The notes beneath the pieces were generated by a model. It saw only the letters and a program-made list of their open reading frames with translations, was not told the origin of the DNA and made no database searches. A stretch of DNA of 64,000 nucleotides from Setoptus koraiensis. Its lineage: Eukaryota > Arthropoda. Numbering within the stretch: the first letter of the stretch is position 1; each line of letters begins with the position of its first letter. The DNA is taken from assembly GCA_048013815.1 (NCBI GenBank), contig CM106586.1, forward strand, positions 24,056,001 to 24,120,000, in the 5' to 3' direction. The position numbers and the translations under genes are program-made. Of the stretch, positions 32,507-47,102 are shown piece by piece.

Positions 32507-34728
32507 CGAGTTTACAGGTGAGACAGGGCAAAGTGTTAGCTGGCGGGGTGAGCATATTATTTGCATAACTATTATCGAGGCAGCTCACATATACTGACAA
32601 TGGGATTTTCTTCTTCTTATCGCTCACTTTGTTTGCATGCATATTGTATGTGCAAATTGGCCCAACTCTCTCACTCTCACACATACAGTGTGAGAGATAT
32701 TCAGTTACAGGTAGCTCAACGACAGGTGCTTTCACTTGATCTCTTCGGCTCGCTACTAATTATCTCTGGATGTCTCCGTATGTGATGACTACCTTGCTGA
32801 TCTCACTACACTGCTGATGAGCCCGATAGTGGGCTCGCTTTTGATAAACACAATTGCGTAATATTAGCACTAACAACTTGTTAGTAACGAGTGAGTGTTG
32901 CCAACATGAGCTGCATTTTTGTCTAAACTTTTTGTCATATTCGCTGACATGTGCTGTTATGCGATTATCACATGATAATTATTATTGAGCGATTCTTAAT
33001 TCTTATGAGCAAATGAAACTCAATGCGAGCTAACAAGTTGCAAGTGAAAGTAAAGTGACCATGAATGGACAATTTGTATTTAAATGGTCACTTGTGTAAT
33101 TTGCATCTCACTTATCGCCATCATCGTCGTCATCATTATTATCACCAGTGCATATAATGCATATAGATAATATTTGTAATAGAGCATATGAAAGTTAATT
33201 GTGCATGGTAGCAAATCAAGATCAAATATCCAGTCGCTTGCTTGTTGTTTGTATTTAGCCTGGAAATTATTCCTATTCATCAATTTGCTGATTCACCTGT
33301 CACTGGCATGCTTCTTCACATGCTTACTGGCCGCCTAGTGGATGCCCGATTGATCGCATGATTGATATGTTACTCATGTTATGACTGATGCAATCATTAT
33401 TATTTAACAATTCGAGGGGCCAATAAACTGTCTTGATAAACGAAATTTATCATGATATTAGTTTGCATAAACGAGCCTTGGATGGACGACGTTTGCATAG
33501 ACGACATTTTCATGGGTAAAGTAATATGTCAAAACTGTTGCGTCTACTCTCATCTGTCATAGATCTATCATCTATCATAGATAGATGAGTGCAACCATCA
33601 CTGATGATCTATTATTTAAATCCTTTTCTAGTCTGTGTTGTAATTGCAACAACTCAATGGTAGGTCGTTGTGCCAGTGACACTCCACTGAATAGAGCAAC
33701 AGTTAATAGGGGATGCAGTGAGCTGATGCTTTATCTCGTGCACGTAATGAACTATGCCCAACTGTTCAACTGTTAGTCTGATCACTGATGGTCAACTCAT
33801 TTGCATGCTGCTCAACTGACGAGCTGATATTCAAATTACTATCAATTTCAATTTTACTTTCTCTTTCGATCAAATAGGCACAACTGGCTACCACTAATTT
33901 GCATTGCAATTGGCATCAATATGCATCCAATGGCCAATGTCCAATTACGTGATCGCTCACTCACTTAGACACCATCAATATTCAAATGTTTGTGACCGTG
34001 ATATCACATGCACCTGTCACAACCAACGGGCACCAGATATTTATATATATATTTGTGTTGCAATTACAATTGACCTTTTGTGTCGCTCCTTTTGTGCGAC
34101 TGGTGTCGCTGTCGCTTTCTGTTGTAGCTTGAATTTCTGTTGTAGCTTGAATTTCTGTTGTTAGCTAGCAAATAAACTTATTGTGTTATTATCCGTGTAT
34201 TTGTGTTGCTCTAGTTTCAGTTGCATGCGTGCAACCAGTTACAACTTGCAACCGAATCATCCTGTGACTGTTGCCACAACCAGCCATTCTTATGACAGCA
34301 GCGAATGTGTCTGCAATCCATCATTATCAATCATTTTTTATTCATTAAATCATTCAATTTGATTAGTATTAGTGTGCTCAATGAGTGTGTTATTCAGATT
34401 TATTCACATTCAAATCATATGAATGAATCGTGAATATTCGTGACTCACAATGGGCGCCCGCTCACTTTACGTTGAGTGTTTGCGCTAGGCGCCATTCACC
34501 TAGCGATTAACCTGGCCGGCAAACTGCTGCTGCAACTGCTAACTGGTTTAAATTTTGAATTGCCGATTGGTTCAATCGATTGGCCAGCACCCGCAGCAAT
34601 AGATAGAGCGTTGCATGTTGACCATCGAGCAATCATTAACTGTTTCGGAAAGAGTGCCAATTATTGCCTATTACTGCCCATTTAGCCTATTAGACAGTGC
34701 TCGCTCTAGATAGTTGCATTTGCAGCTA

Positions 34729-34800
34729 ATTATCATGAGAATTATCATGAGAATTATCATGAGAACTATCATGCGAACTATCATGCGAATTATCATGAGA
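34729..34800 (+). repeat. 12 bp tandem repeat, six copies
   Basis: Unit ATTATCATGAGA, with the variants ACTATCATGAGA and ACTATCATGCGA. Six adjacent units fill the interval exactly; each contains the near-palindrome TCATGA. Confidence 0.9.
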
Positions 34801-36228
34801 AAATCCATAGCTGATACACAATAATTATAGCGAATTAATGCTGCTCTCTAATGGTGATTGACTACTACTAATACTTAATTAGCTGATACAGCCCTAATAA
34901 AGCTCAACAATTACAACAAGAAGCCAATGGCCGGCCTTAAATTAATCTAATGCCATTAGTGAGCATTGGATGGATTAGATTGTTGCCAGGGCAACGACTG
35001 AATCGCAGCCGAAAAGGGCCAGTTGACGATGTTGTTGTCGTTGCTGTTGTTGTCGTTGCTGTTGTTGTTGTGGCTGTGATTGCGGTTGTAATTGGATGAA
35101 TAGTTGGCCTGGATGCCAAGCTCATATTGTTCTTGCGAATGAGCGACAGGTGTCACAATAAACTGCAATGCACGCCTACTTGCAATACAAAGTAATTGTA
35201 AGTATTAGTGATAATTAGCAATTAGTATACAAAGCATGTAATTTTATATGAGCACAAGTTGATCAATTTGAGTAATCAAGTTGCTCGCTTGCCAATTTTC
35301 GCTCCTTTGTTGTTATTGTTGCTGTTGGCCACTCAATGCCACACAGTGATACACAGCATAACATTGTCTATACAGATACTAACGTGCACAGACGAGATCC
35401 ATTCAAGATTATTTGCTTTACTTACTCATTACAAATGTCGCCGATACAGCGAAAATCTTGTCATTGCAAATCAATATCACTATAAATTTGTGTGAGCGGC
35501 AACAATTATTACAACAACAGAGAGGGAGAGAGAGCGACAGAACGAGAGATGAGAGTGAAAGGCAAACAAATGTGTAACAAGTGGATAATTTAAACAATGC
35601 AACAGACAACAGGTAAAATAACTTGTGTCTACATGCTTTTCATTTCACTAATTCTTGAACAATCCAACCGGCGAGCTAAGCTAACTGACAACGATTAAGC
35701 AGATTATTGTGGCGCCCGCTTCACCATAAGTCCCTTAAACTTTAACTTTAACTTTAACTTCAACTTTAACTTTATTAGCGAGCAACTCATGGCAAGCGGC
35801 CAATGCGCTGCAAGCCGCCACCAATAAGCCGCTTACTTCCTGTTTCTGGCAATCTCGGCGTGTCGGCATCTCGGCGTCTTGGCGTGTCGGCATCTCACCG
35901 TCTCAGCCTGTCAGAGTGTGTGTATTTAGACAGCGAGTGTATTTAGGCTGACACGATGGCACAGAGCAAGATGGCGAGCATCTGCATAGGTAGCAATAGC
36001 CAGTGTCTTTATCTCTGATTGTGTCCGATTAGTGTGAGAATGCATCAACAAAACAAGACACAATCACAAAATTACAATTGCCAAAGTGAGCCTATCTGTG
36101 CCTCACTGTCTGTCTCCACTGTCAGCTCAATGCGACTGTCAGTTCCTTGTGTGTCCCTGCGAATAATTCAATTGCATTCAATTTGTTTTGTTTTGCTCCT
36201 CTGCGATCTTCGAATCTTCAATTCTTCA

Positions 36229-36346
36229 AATACCTGTAATACCTGTCATGCTTGTAATACCTGTAATACTCGTAATACCTGTAACACTTGTTGTAATACC
36301 TGTGTACCTGTGTGTAATACGGTTAATACTGCTGCTGCTGCTGCTG
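36229..36346 (+). repeat. ACCTGTAAT tandem array followed by (CTG)n
   Basis: About eight imperfect copies of a nine-base AATACCTGT unit (36229-36327), then a pure CTG run (36329-36346). Each unit carries the CAGGT half of the E-box motif common in this block, on the minus strand. Confidence 0.85.
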
Positions 36347-36777
36347 TAGGCAATTGTCTAGTTACCAACTACAGTTAGCGACCATATGATGACATGACAG
36401 CAACGCCAGTAGCAGCAGCATCTAGCGGCCGAAACTAAATAGATCAGTTTTACTGTCTTTTTTGTTCCACTACCGGCTGACATTTTGAGTGACTAACTCA
36501 CTAACTGACAAGCAACAAACAACAACAACTAACATGTTCGACCACCCGTTCGTCATTGCTGCTGTCGGCTCATCTGATGCACACTCGCCAATGACCACAA
36601 CAACCTGTTGCTCTTGTTGTTGCTGTCGTTGTTGCTGTCGTTGCTGCTGTCGTTGTGCCGTGTGTTACATAACAAGTTTTTATGATGGACAACAATGATG
36701 ATTGTCAGCGATGATGACAAATTAATTGTTGTCATTGTGGCCGCTACATCTATTTGCACTTGCCAAGCAAGTCGTGT

Positions 36778-36888
36778 TGTTGCTGTTGTCGTTGTTGGTG
36801 TTGTTGCTGTTGGTGATGTTGCTGTTGGTGATGTTGGTGTTGGTGATGTTGCTGTTGGTGGTGTTGCTGTTGTTGTAGTTGTTGGTGG
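36778..36888 (+). repeat. GTTGCTGTTGGTGAT minisatellite
   Basis: About six imperfect copies of a 15-18 bp GTTGCTGTTGGTGAT unit. A TTGCTGTCG array lies just upstream (36611-36658). Confidence 0.85.
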
Positions 36889-38943
36889 CGGTAGACAGGA
36901 CCAGCAACAAGTGGACAGGACAGGTCTCGAGCGACAAGCGTCAGTTGACAACAACAAGTGGCAGTTGTCATAACTCACTTTGTTAGCCGATCAAATTGCA
37001 GTGTCTGTCATCATTGCAACCACTGTCATTGCAACACGACCGTTGATTGGCACTGACAAATACTGTCTAGTCTGGCAACACAATATGCCACTGAAACTGC
37101 ATAAAACAACCAAACCACACACACCCTTGCCAAATTGGTGTGTCATCGGGTGCTGCCAATCAACTGTTTATTGTTGCCTTACATTTACAGTTTATTATTA
37201 TTACTATTACTATTGTATGAATCGTACAGTATGAGTGTAGAGAGAAGAAGAACGAAATAAGAATTCTTTATTATTGTTGTCTTATTAACATACTGTCCGC
37301 TAGGTGGATGTGGACAGTGTCCGTTGTTTCATAAAACCAACACAACAAAAAGTGTTAAGGGGCATAAAATGAAAGTGATGCAACACACACAAATTGATGA
37401 TGACAAGTTTCACAATGATAAAGAAACAAGTTTTAGCTGAATGAGCTAACAGTGGCTCAACAGTTACACTCGCAACACAATAATTGATGCTGAATAAAAT
37501 CACCATAAAGTGCTTTTAGAGTGTCTCGGCAACTTGTTGTGTTCGTTTGATGCTCAAGAGCTCTTGAGACAACATGACTCATATTATATGAGACGCACTC
37601 GTTGCAACAACAACAACAACAACAACTCGAAAAGATGCTACAGCTACAACAACATCAACATCGCCTGACAATTGTTGTGAGACAACAATTGAATTCTAAT
37701 TCTAATTACAGCTAAACAATTGTAATTATAATGCAACTCCAACGCGTACCAATAACAATTATCTGCAATTATAGTCACAACGATGATATTGTGGCAATAT
37801 TGTTATAGCAATATTATTCTAATTATATTATGCAAGACACTATTGCATCAGTTGCAATCAAATGCCAGATTGTTGATGTTATAACACATCGTCGACAATA
37901 TCGGTGTGAGTGGTCACTTGTGATTCACTGCACACTTACTTCACCTGGCGAATAGCCGGTGTGTGCAGCGGATAAAGTGAGTGACTGGTCATCATACAAT
38001 GTATAATGAGACTGCTGTGATCGGACTGCTGTGTCATGATCAAAGTCTCATGAGTCGCATGAGTCTCCTCAGTCGCTTGAGTCTCATGAGTCGATCTATC
38101 AAGTTGCTCGGGCAATCCATTGTTTTCGCATAATCCATTTATTCTCATTTCAATCGCAGGCTTCCCATTCAACTCTCTGTAGCTGTTGTCAGTGTCGCAC
38201 TATCAGGTATTTCAGGCTGGATAAAACTGGATCACACACAATACGATCACCAATACTAATAGAGGCAGCCTCGGCGATACTGTATCAGCGATAGAGTATG
38301 CAATATGTATATTACAAGTTGTTGTTGTTGTTGTTGTTGTTATTTTGTAATGTTGCCTGCATGTTGTTGTAAGCTGGTTGTAGCAAACGGTTGTTGTGAA
38401 GTTGTGTGGCTTGCCGATTAGAGATTACCGTTATAACACTGCGCGCGCGCGCAACAACTAACGTAACGCATGATACTGTGAATCATAAATTGTCAGGTGA
38501 AAGTGGTTGCGTAATACAATCAATCATCGTTGGTAGCCAGCACACAGACACAGACACACACACACAGACGCACAGTTAGATCAGTTAAGAAAAACAACAA
38601 ACGTAGCCACTTGTTGAGCGGTGAGACTGGCGTTGGGAAAAAGTGTTTGTGAAAAGTTAGTTGCCAAAGTTAGCTCCAATTGGCTATTATTAATAGCTAC
38701 TCACTCTCATCATCGCCATCATTTGGTCACTGGTTGTTGTTCGCCTGTTGCTGCTATTCACTAGTTGCTGTTGGCGCCGTTATTCACCTGTGGCTGTTGC
38801 CGCTATTCACCTGTGATTCACCTGTGTGATGCAAGCTGCAGTTGGGCAGTTGTTGAGCAGGCACAGTTTAAATTTAAAGTTGTTTGCTGTTCAAGCTTGG
38901 CTGGTCGCTCGCTCGCTTAGACGGTCTAACTGTTTCTGGTTCG

Positions 38944-39052
38944 CAGACAGAGACAGACAGCGAGCTAGAGACAGAGACAGAGACAGAGACAGAGACAGAG
39001 ACAGAGACAGAGACAGAGACAGAGACAGAGACAGAGACAGAGAGAGAAACAG
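38944..39052 (+). repeat. (CAGAGA)n hexanucleotide array
   Basis: More than a dozen consecutive CAGAGA units. Apparent Arg/Asp and Ser/Leu frames on both strands are translations of this repeat. Confidence 0.95.
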
Positions 39053-40465
39053 ATACAGAAAGTTGCAGTAATATGAGTGCGCATCACAAAACTTAATGAG
39101 TGCTTGTGTTTGCGAGTAGACACTTGCGACTTGCAACGCTCATTTAACCTGCACACAATGAGCATTCAGCAAATAATCAATATCTTTCGTTGCCATAAGG
39201 AAGTGACTTGTCTCGCCAGTGCCAAGTCGCTCGCCAACTCCCAAATAAACCCAAGCGAACAAATTAAACAATAATATTTATAACGATTCTTCTTTTCTTG
39301 TTGCTCTCTTGTTGTTGCTCTGTTGTTGTTGCTCTGCCGTTGTTGCTCTGCTGTTGTTGTCGTGGCGCAAAAAGTGATTGGTCACTGTTAAGACCACTCC
39401 GTTCCAATCGTTCGTCGTAAAACTGAAAATTCAATCTCTCAAAAGTCCCCTCAAGACTCCACTAATACCCCGCTCCCGCTCAGCTGATGCTCACTTTGTG
39501 CGCACCACTCACTGTAACTAACTACCACTGTAGACCATTCATCCAATTCTCTTTATCTATTTATCTGGCTGATTATCTGTCTATCTGTTCATTTGTTTAT
39601 CCGTTCATCTGTTTATCTGTATATGAGTTAGTTGTGTTGCCCGTTTTATTCTCATTTCTATTCTCAGCGTTCGCAGTGTTCTCAGTATCATCGGTATTGT
39701 CAGTTGAGAGCGAGAACGAGCAGCGAAAATAGAGAGCGAAAACAGAGAGCGAGAGCCAGTTTGTGATTGCGGGCCACTCAAGCGCGCTGCTCACAGATGT
39801 GGGTGTCCGACTGATACAATTTGGCTTCTTTTTGCTCCCCACTTTTTGCTGTCCACTGTCTACTGGCTATCGATGGCTGCACAGACAGCGCACGCCAAAA
39901 CAAAGTGGACGCCAGCAAAAGTGGCCGCACAAAGCAAAAATAAAAGTAAGGTAAGAAAGGGTTTGCCTCGTCGTCGTCGTCGTCGTCGTCATGATTGGAT
40001 CATTAATGATGACTAATTATTATTAGTTGTAGGCTACTATTACTGCCGTCGCTGTTACCAGAAGTATTACCGCCAGCGCCATGATGTAATACTAAGTAAG
40101 CAATTCTTGGGCCAGACAGAAGGAAGTGCGCTGGCATTGACACTTCCGCTTCCACTTTTTAAGCATTCTCTCACTACTGGCGACTCACCACTGGCCAGTC
40201 GCTTGTCTGGCTTGTCTCGCCGGCCTAAGAGATTAATAACTTTGCCATTTGTCCATCGCAACTCCGATTAACGATTGGCCATTCCGATCCATCGATTGGG
40301 CCGGCCAATCGAGCCAATTGAGCTCGTTGGCCGACCAATCAGTGGATGAGTTTGTGTTTATAATTAACTTGATTAGTTGCAGTTGATCCAATCACCGGTG
40401 GCTACTACTTATCGGACCAACGCACTTGTCCACTTGTTTTTCGGGCAACATTACTGTCAGCGTGC

Positions 40466-40468
40466 CGT

Positions 40469-40530
<62 letters not shown>

Positions 40531-40540
40531 TTGTTGTTGT
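40466..40540 (+). repeat. (TGCTGT)n array
   Basis: About ten hexamer TGCTGT/TTGCTG units. CAA/CAG relatives occur at 47040-47072, 48540-48604 and 49811-49898. Confidence 0.9.
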
Positions 40541-40847
40541 GCTTGTGCCATTATGCCATCCAGCAGCCGTAGTACCGTGGTACAAGCGGTAGTACAAGTT
40601 GTTGTTGTTGCAGCGGTGGTGGCATTAGTAGTAGTAAACTGCTAACGATGATCGACAAGTCGTGATGTAGTCATAATCAATTGATCAACAAACAACTCTT
40701 TCATTCTCTTAAGTCGCCCGCTATGTGCTCTCTATGATGATTGTGTCGCCTGCCTACCAATAATACCAATGATTCCCGTGTTGCTGTTACGTAACCTACA
40801 CAATTCGCTTACCACTTTGCTCTTACGTCATTACTCTGTGTCTGTTG

Positions 40848-40900
40848 TATAGGCTCTATACTACTAACTAATAGCTAGTAGCTATACTGTAGAGTCTATA
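40848..40900. repeat. Imperfect hairpin
   Basis: TATAGGCTCTATA (40848-40860) pairs with TGTAGAGTCTATA (40888-40900) over 13 positions including two G-U pairs. An inner CTACTA/TAGTAG stem (40861-40866 and 40876-40881) continues after a six-base bulge. Confidence 0.6.
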
Positions 40901-42475
40901 GCAAAGCTAGCATAGCCTAGATGACAGAGACAAAGCAAACAAACGTAATGCTGTAATAACAATAATAACAATCATGACACAAACGTGCTCACCTGTATGG
41001 TCAGTGTTGTGTTATGGTGCCAGTTGGCCGAGCGATCGTTAGCTTATTTGCATAGTTGCCATGCAGCTGATAAATTAGAAATAAAGTAACTCTCACTGGT
41101 CAGTGGTGGCAGTAGATACAGTTTGATGTAGTCGATATATCAATTAGCAGCGCTGCCAAATTGCAGTCCGCAAATTGTGCCTTTTGGCCACAGCGCACAA
41201 TTTGCAGTTTGATCATCTCTAATGAGGCCTCTGCTCGCACTCTCTCACCCTCTCGCTCTGTCATGATTTGTACAGCAACAACACATAAAACGAGCATGAA
41301 TTGAGAGGGCATAATTGCATAAAATATTTTAAATTAAATGGACATGGACCTAATTGAGTAATGGACCAACGATGATGAAGAAACAGCAACGAGCGCGATC
41401 AATAATAGATTGATTGACTGGCCAGTTTTGTTTACAACTGACCGCTTTGAGGCAGCTTGGTGCAGTGCAGTGCACATAAGTGCACACGAAAAGGATAAAA
41501 CTTGGCAAAGTTTGGTGCCTAAGGTGATTAGTTGGTGTGTTTAATAGACTAAAGTTGAGATTTTGTTGATTGATTGGTATTGTCGTTGCTGTTGTTGCTG
41601 TTGCCGTTGCCGTTGCCGTTGTTGACTTGTTGCATAATAAGAGTTTGATCGACGGCATCACAGCGATAGTGAGCAGCAGCAAAAACAAGCGCAAGTGATT
41701 CAGTGACGAACAAAACATTAGGAGAAAGCGTTTGAAATATCCAGACAAATAAACGGCCGGCGAGCAAACACAATTGCTTGGCGTAAGTGCTCGCCACATA
41801 TAATATATATATTGGTCGAGTTGTTTGTTGTAACAGGTTGCAGTTGTTTTAGTTGCAGTCGGCGCTCGGCAGGCTAACTGTAAGTTGTTAGTATCAATTA
41901 CCAGAACGACCGGTGACTTTGGCGGTGGCTGTTGCTGTTGCACGGCTGCTGCGACGCAAAAGTGGCCAAAGTGCAACGTTCACAACAGGTAAATGGAGCC
42001 GAACGAAGCCAACGAAGGAGAAAAGCGAGATAACAAAAATACAGGTGCCAATAAAGAGAGGAAATGGGCTCTTTGTTTGCGTTTAGAACGCGCTTTTTTT
42101 GCGATCTCATCATTTATCCGGCCGAAATATTTTTTGCCGGCCGTTAGAGGTGGCGACTGCGACTGCAACTGCGACTACAACTGCAACAGCAACAGCAACA
42201 GCAACTGCGACTGCAATGATACCCGCTGCCCGCCGATGATAACTACCTGTCCCACATACAGGTGATAATAATACAAAAACCTGTTAACTGTTGGCCGGTG
42301 CCTGCTACGAGACAAGGGACTCGCCAGCAAGCGAGCGCCACCAATAAACAAGCTAGACCAATAATAATAATAATAATAATACAACTCTCAGAATCGTTTT
42401 CTCTCTCTCGCTCGCTCGCCGTCGTCATGATCAGCGGTTATCGTGGTCGCAGTTGCGTCATCACGAAAAGCCAAC

Positions 42476-42550
42476 CAACCATCGAAACCAACGAAACCAA
42501 CGCAACCGTCGAAACCGACGCAACCAACGAAACCAACAAAACCAATGAAG
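42476..42550 (+). repeat. ACCAACGAA tandem repeat
   Basis: Nine-base units ACCAACGAA and variants (GCAACCGTC, AACCGACGC). Its translation as Asn-Glu-Thr repeats is a composition artefact. Confidence 0.8.
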
Positions 42551-45500
42551 CCGATGCAGCCAATGCAAATAGCGGAACGGCCAGCCAAGTGTTGGCTGGT
42601 TTAATAGATGAATATTCATCAGGTTGCCCAGTTGGTCATTACTTGTGGCGCTGCTCGCATCTCGTATCTTCTATTTTATCTCATTTGAGCTGGTGATTGC
42701 ACCTATAGTGTGATCAGTTGTGCAGTTGTTAGTTTTGATCAGCGCTAATGCTAAAACTGAACCAACTACCTCGATATCATAATATTATATCATGTAATAA
42801 ATGGAGATTGTTTTGTTTGCCGCTCGCTCAATTGCAATAAATAATAACAATAAATAAAAGTGATTCCTTTTTTCTCCTTTTGCCTCTCGCTCCAAAATAA
42901 CTCGCCACTGTCAGACGGCGAGCCACAGTTTGATTGCTGGCCACAGCAGCAGCAACAACGGCAACAACAACAACTATCACCACAAGTGTTATCGCTGTGT
43001 CAAAACCAAAATAACCAAACCAGCCAAAGGGTATTCATGCGAATGAGCTTGGCCAGCGTTTAATTGTGTCCACAATTTATTCAGCCATTTCCACTTATTA
43101 GCTCATTATAGTTAGCTTATTGTGATTATAGTTCGACTCATAGATCCGGCTCGATGGCCACATCGCCCATCTCTCATTTGAAATGGATGGTCGCTTCATG
43201 GCTCGGATAATGCGCTTTTGATTGGCCAACAAGTGAATGTGTCGCTCGTCTCAACAAACATTGCCCAATAAAGATGAATAAAGATGAGCCTATGTAAAAT
43301 TGTTGTTGTTTGTTTTAAGTGCTAACTTGTTGCCGTTGTTTGTATAATGGACACAGTCAATAGCAAAGTGTTAGTGTAATTATGTGCTTTTGGCCGCATA
43401 AATCCACCACCCAAAAATAAATCTACATAATTGGTTACGTAATGGCTTCTCCGTACACTATTAGGCATTCAATGCAATTGTGCGCCAATTCCAGTATAAT
43501 CTGCAAATGCAAACAATCATCACCAACTGGCAATACTCGCCTGGCGTTATCCGCTTATCAACAATAACTAACCGGAAACTGGTTGCTTGCAGAAATGCTG
43601 CATGCATCTACTACCAGTCGTAGTCTAGGACACTTTGACGCGTACAACGGCTTATAAGCCAGTATACATATATTAATATACCGTATGTATAACGATTATC
43701 GGAAGTTAACAATTAATTAAACGCTCTCATAATCGCCATTAATCTAGTCAACTGTCCATCGGTTTGCAGTCGTCATAAGAGAGCACAATTTGCATTCATT
43801 TGAAGGGATTAGATTCATTTGAAGCCAACTGTTGACAACAGTTAGTTCCGTTGATTGTTGTTAACGGTTGCTGCATGCGCTGATGCGATGTCGCTGGTAT
43901 CATAACGGCAATTACAGCCAGTAAATTAGTCAACTAATTGAATAATAATGTTGACTAAATTATAAATCATGTGTTATAATGCCAGCCGACTGTTGGATGA
44001 TTTACACAAACATTGAACAATTAACTGTGAATGTGAAATGAAATTTATTAGTTGATTCCGTTACACGTAAACAATAGTTCCGGTTACAATTGATCAATTT
44101 ATGCAAAATCCGGTCCGGTCCTGTCCAATCCACATTTGAATGTGTGATGCGCGAATGCGGTCATCAGATTAGGCCCTAACTTTCAGTGTGTTGTGTCGAC
44201 GAAAGCCATTAGAAGCCACAACAACCAATCACCCAACAATAACAGTAATAGTTTGAATATACCCGTAATGATGTACAGGGTTTTCTGCTAATGTTGTGCT
44301 GATGCGATGCGTTATTTGAATTATTTGAATAACCAAACAAACAGCAAATCAAGCTTGTCAGACGACCAAACAAACCGAGCAAAGCAAGCAAACAAAATCA
44401 GAATGAGAGGATGAAATTGTGTGCTGTCGATACGGGATAATGATGATTCGAATGGACAGAGGGGGAGAGTGAGAGAGAGAGAGAGAGATCATCATTGGCA
44501 TCACATGATTGGCCCACTGAATGCGAAACAAAAGACGCCGGAAGTGAAATAAGTCGTTAGATTGGCTTCAGTCACGCAACGTTACAACAACTACAGGTGC
44601 CGATGATAAACAAATACGCATTAACTTGAACTACAAAATAGAAAAAGCCAATATAGCCGAGCAATCGGTTTCAGTTTGTTTCCGTTAAATTATAATCAGT
44701 AGCCTTTAGTGTTTGTCGACACAGTAGACAAAAATTAACCTTTTGTCTAAAAGTCAAAAAGGAAACTGATGCATACATGTTGTGCAAATCTTGCAAATGT
44801 TTTTGTTTTTTCTGTCCAACGTTGTCATGTTTTGTGGTTGCTTTTTTCGCTAGCTAACGAGCTGGCAAACAATGATGACTTATGATTGAATAATTTTTAG
44901 TTGAGATCATTAGTTCAAGGTTCAGCAAGTTTCCAACAAAACCAATTAAAAGCGGAGAAAGATTCACTAGAAAGTAATTACATGCTCTCATTGATAGTTG
45001 ACTTTATCCGCTACCAGCTAGCCAAGTTCAGCCAGCTGATTGTTGGACACTTGCTGATTGTTAGTCGGCTCACCTTGTTACGACTGGTTGCTGTTGCTGT
45101 TGTTGTGGTTGCTGATATGTAAAAAGTTCAATGTGACAACAGTAGCAACAATGACAAGTGTCCTTTTAAAACAATTATAATCAATTATAAATGTCGCCGC
45201 CGATTACTTCACTGTTAGCCACAGTAAATTACTATTGGCAATTATTGATTGAACGACATTATTTCGAAAGTTTGGTTACTTGGTTTGTCCGTCGAAGCTA
45301 CGATTGTCAGATCGAATGAATCGACTTGCTTATTCTCAATTGAAATAATTGTGTCAACAATTGTTCTAATTAAAATAGTTATAATTAGCATCTCAGGTTG
45401 CATTACATTGTTGCATGTATTGGCTTGAATAACGCAATTCACACCATCGTTGACCATGACAACTTCCGCAAGGAGTCAATTGCTTATCTACTAAATTATT

Positions 45501-47102
45501 TCAATTGCTCTGTGATATAATCGCTTTGACATCACATTTTGATGGCTATGCCACTGTCATTTCGCGCTTAGCTTGTGATTCTGCCTTCTGATTGGTTGAG
45601 AAGCACTAATCAGAACTGTGAGAGAAAAGGTTAGAAATTGAGAGAAATTGAAAGGATTGCAGCTAGAATTGAGATATTCAGATATTTAAAGTGTCGAAAT
45701 AAACAAACAAGACACGTGAAATTTGCGCGAATTTGTGCGTGTGTTGGCGTCTGCCGATCAAACGAACAACGGTCTATATTTGGCAACCAATTATGCAGTC
45801 GGCTAGACAAAACTATATCAGGTGTTGTCGTTTCCGCGCGCCATATTGTAAGCAATCACTGTGAACAGGTGAGTTGTTGGATAAATTGCAATAGCACGTT
45901 GTTGTATTTGTTAACAATAACAAAATGACGTAATATTTGAGTGAGTATTATTATCTGTTGTCTTTGTTGTTGTTGTTGATGTTGTTGAGCTGTGAATAAA
46001 CGGATAATAGTGTTACTTCAACGCTGTTATTATTATTCACATTAATAATAATAATAATAGTAATATTGTTATATAACGGACAAGCTAACTATGAGACTAT
46101 GAGACAAAAGGTGAGACAAATGCTTTGAAAATGCGATGCAATGAACTGTTCAGAGCGATGATTTATTCATTTGTTCAGTGCAAACGAATTGTTGAAAATT
46201 AACAGCAATTGAAAGCACCAGCACCAATTACAATTCACATTTGTACTCCATTCAACGTATTATTCACGTTCTATATAATGTGCGAGCTGACAATTGTGAA
46301 TTCAATTGAATAATAGTAGGCAATAACAACAACAACAAGTTGCTAGATAAAAAGAACAAGCAGATTTAAATGATCTCTTAATTCAATACTCAAGTCATAC
46401 ATACAAGCTGTCTTATCGAGACTGACACTGTTGCAACTGGCAAGCCATCCATCCAAATGACAATGCCAAGTAACAACTACACCTGTAATCATAACTGGCA
46501 ATACTCATTGTGGCTGCTACAATTGTTAACTTATCATCTCACTCGATGATTGCCTATTTGTGTTAGTGGTAGTTAGTTGTCATTAGTTGTCTTTATGTTG
46601 GATAAATCCGTATTATATTCTTTTTCAATCTTATCCAACCAAATTTGTTAACATGTAACTATAGCTTTTTGTTGTGTGCTCTGATTATTATTTCTGTAAC
46701 TGATTGCAAATGCACTCGCACTTGTTAGCACTGGCAAGTCACTGACATAAGTCGCTTTGAAAATTAAAATGAGAGATTGTTTATAATGCAAACTTGCTTG
46801 TTTGAAGTGTGCAAGTGTGAGCAATATTAAATTAACACTGGCGCTAATACCGGCGCTAGGAAGAAGCTCACTCACAATCACCTGTTATCTGCTCGGGTGT
46901 TTGTTTGTTTTTGATCTGTTGATTTAGAGAGACCATCGAGAATGATTGAGCACATATTAATACCATAGAGGTACAGTTTTTAATTCTGTCGGACATAGCA
47001 TATCGAGGACGAATCAATAGCACCACCACCACCACCACAAACAACAACGACAACAACAACAACAACAACAGGTTGTCAAGGTCATTCGAGAACATGAGAC
47101 AA

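Noticed and set aside
34729-34800. Regular short repeats considered as a CRISPR array
   Set aside because: Eukaryotic context, units adjacent without spacers.
36553-36978. Several overlapping Thr/Asn/Gln and Val/Gly frames
   Set aside because: Frames of the GTTGCTGTTGGTGAT minisatellite read in all registers.
38826-39165. Arg-Asp and Ser-Leu repeat proteins on both strands
   Set aside because: Translations of the CAGAGA hexanucleotide array.
44900-44920. TTGAGATCATTAGTT compared with the bantam miRNA
   Set aside because: Matches the start of bantam only; sequence then diverges and no hairpin forms.
45638-45928. 96-codon frame ending at a good donor-like site
   Set aside because: Cys/Arg-rich translation without a family; more likely, if anything, a noncoding 5' exon.
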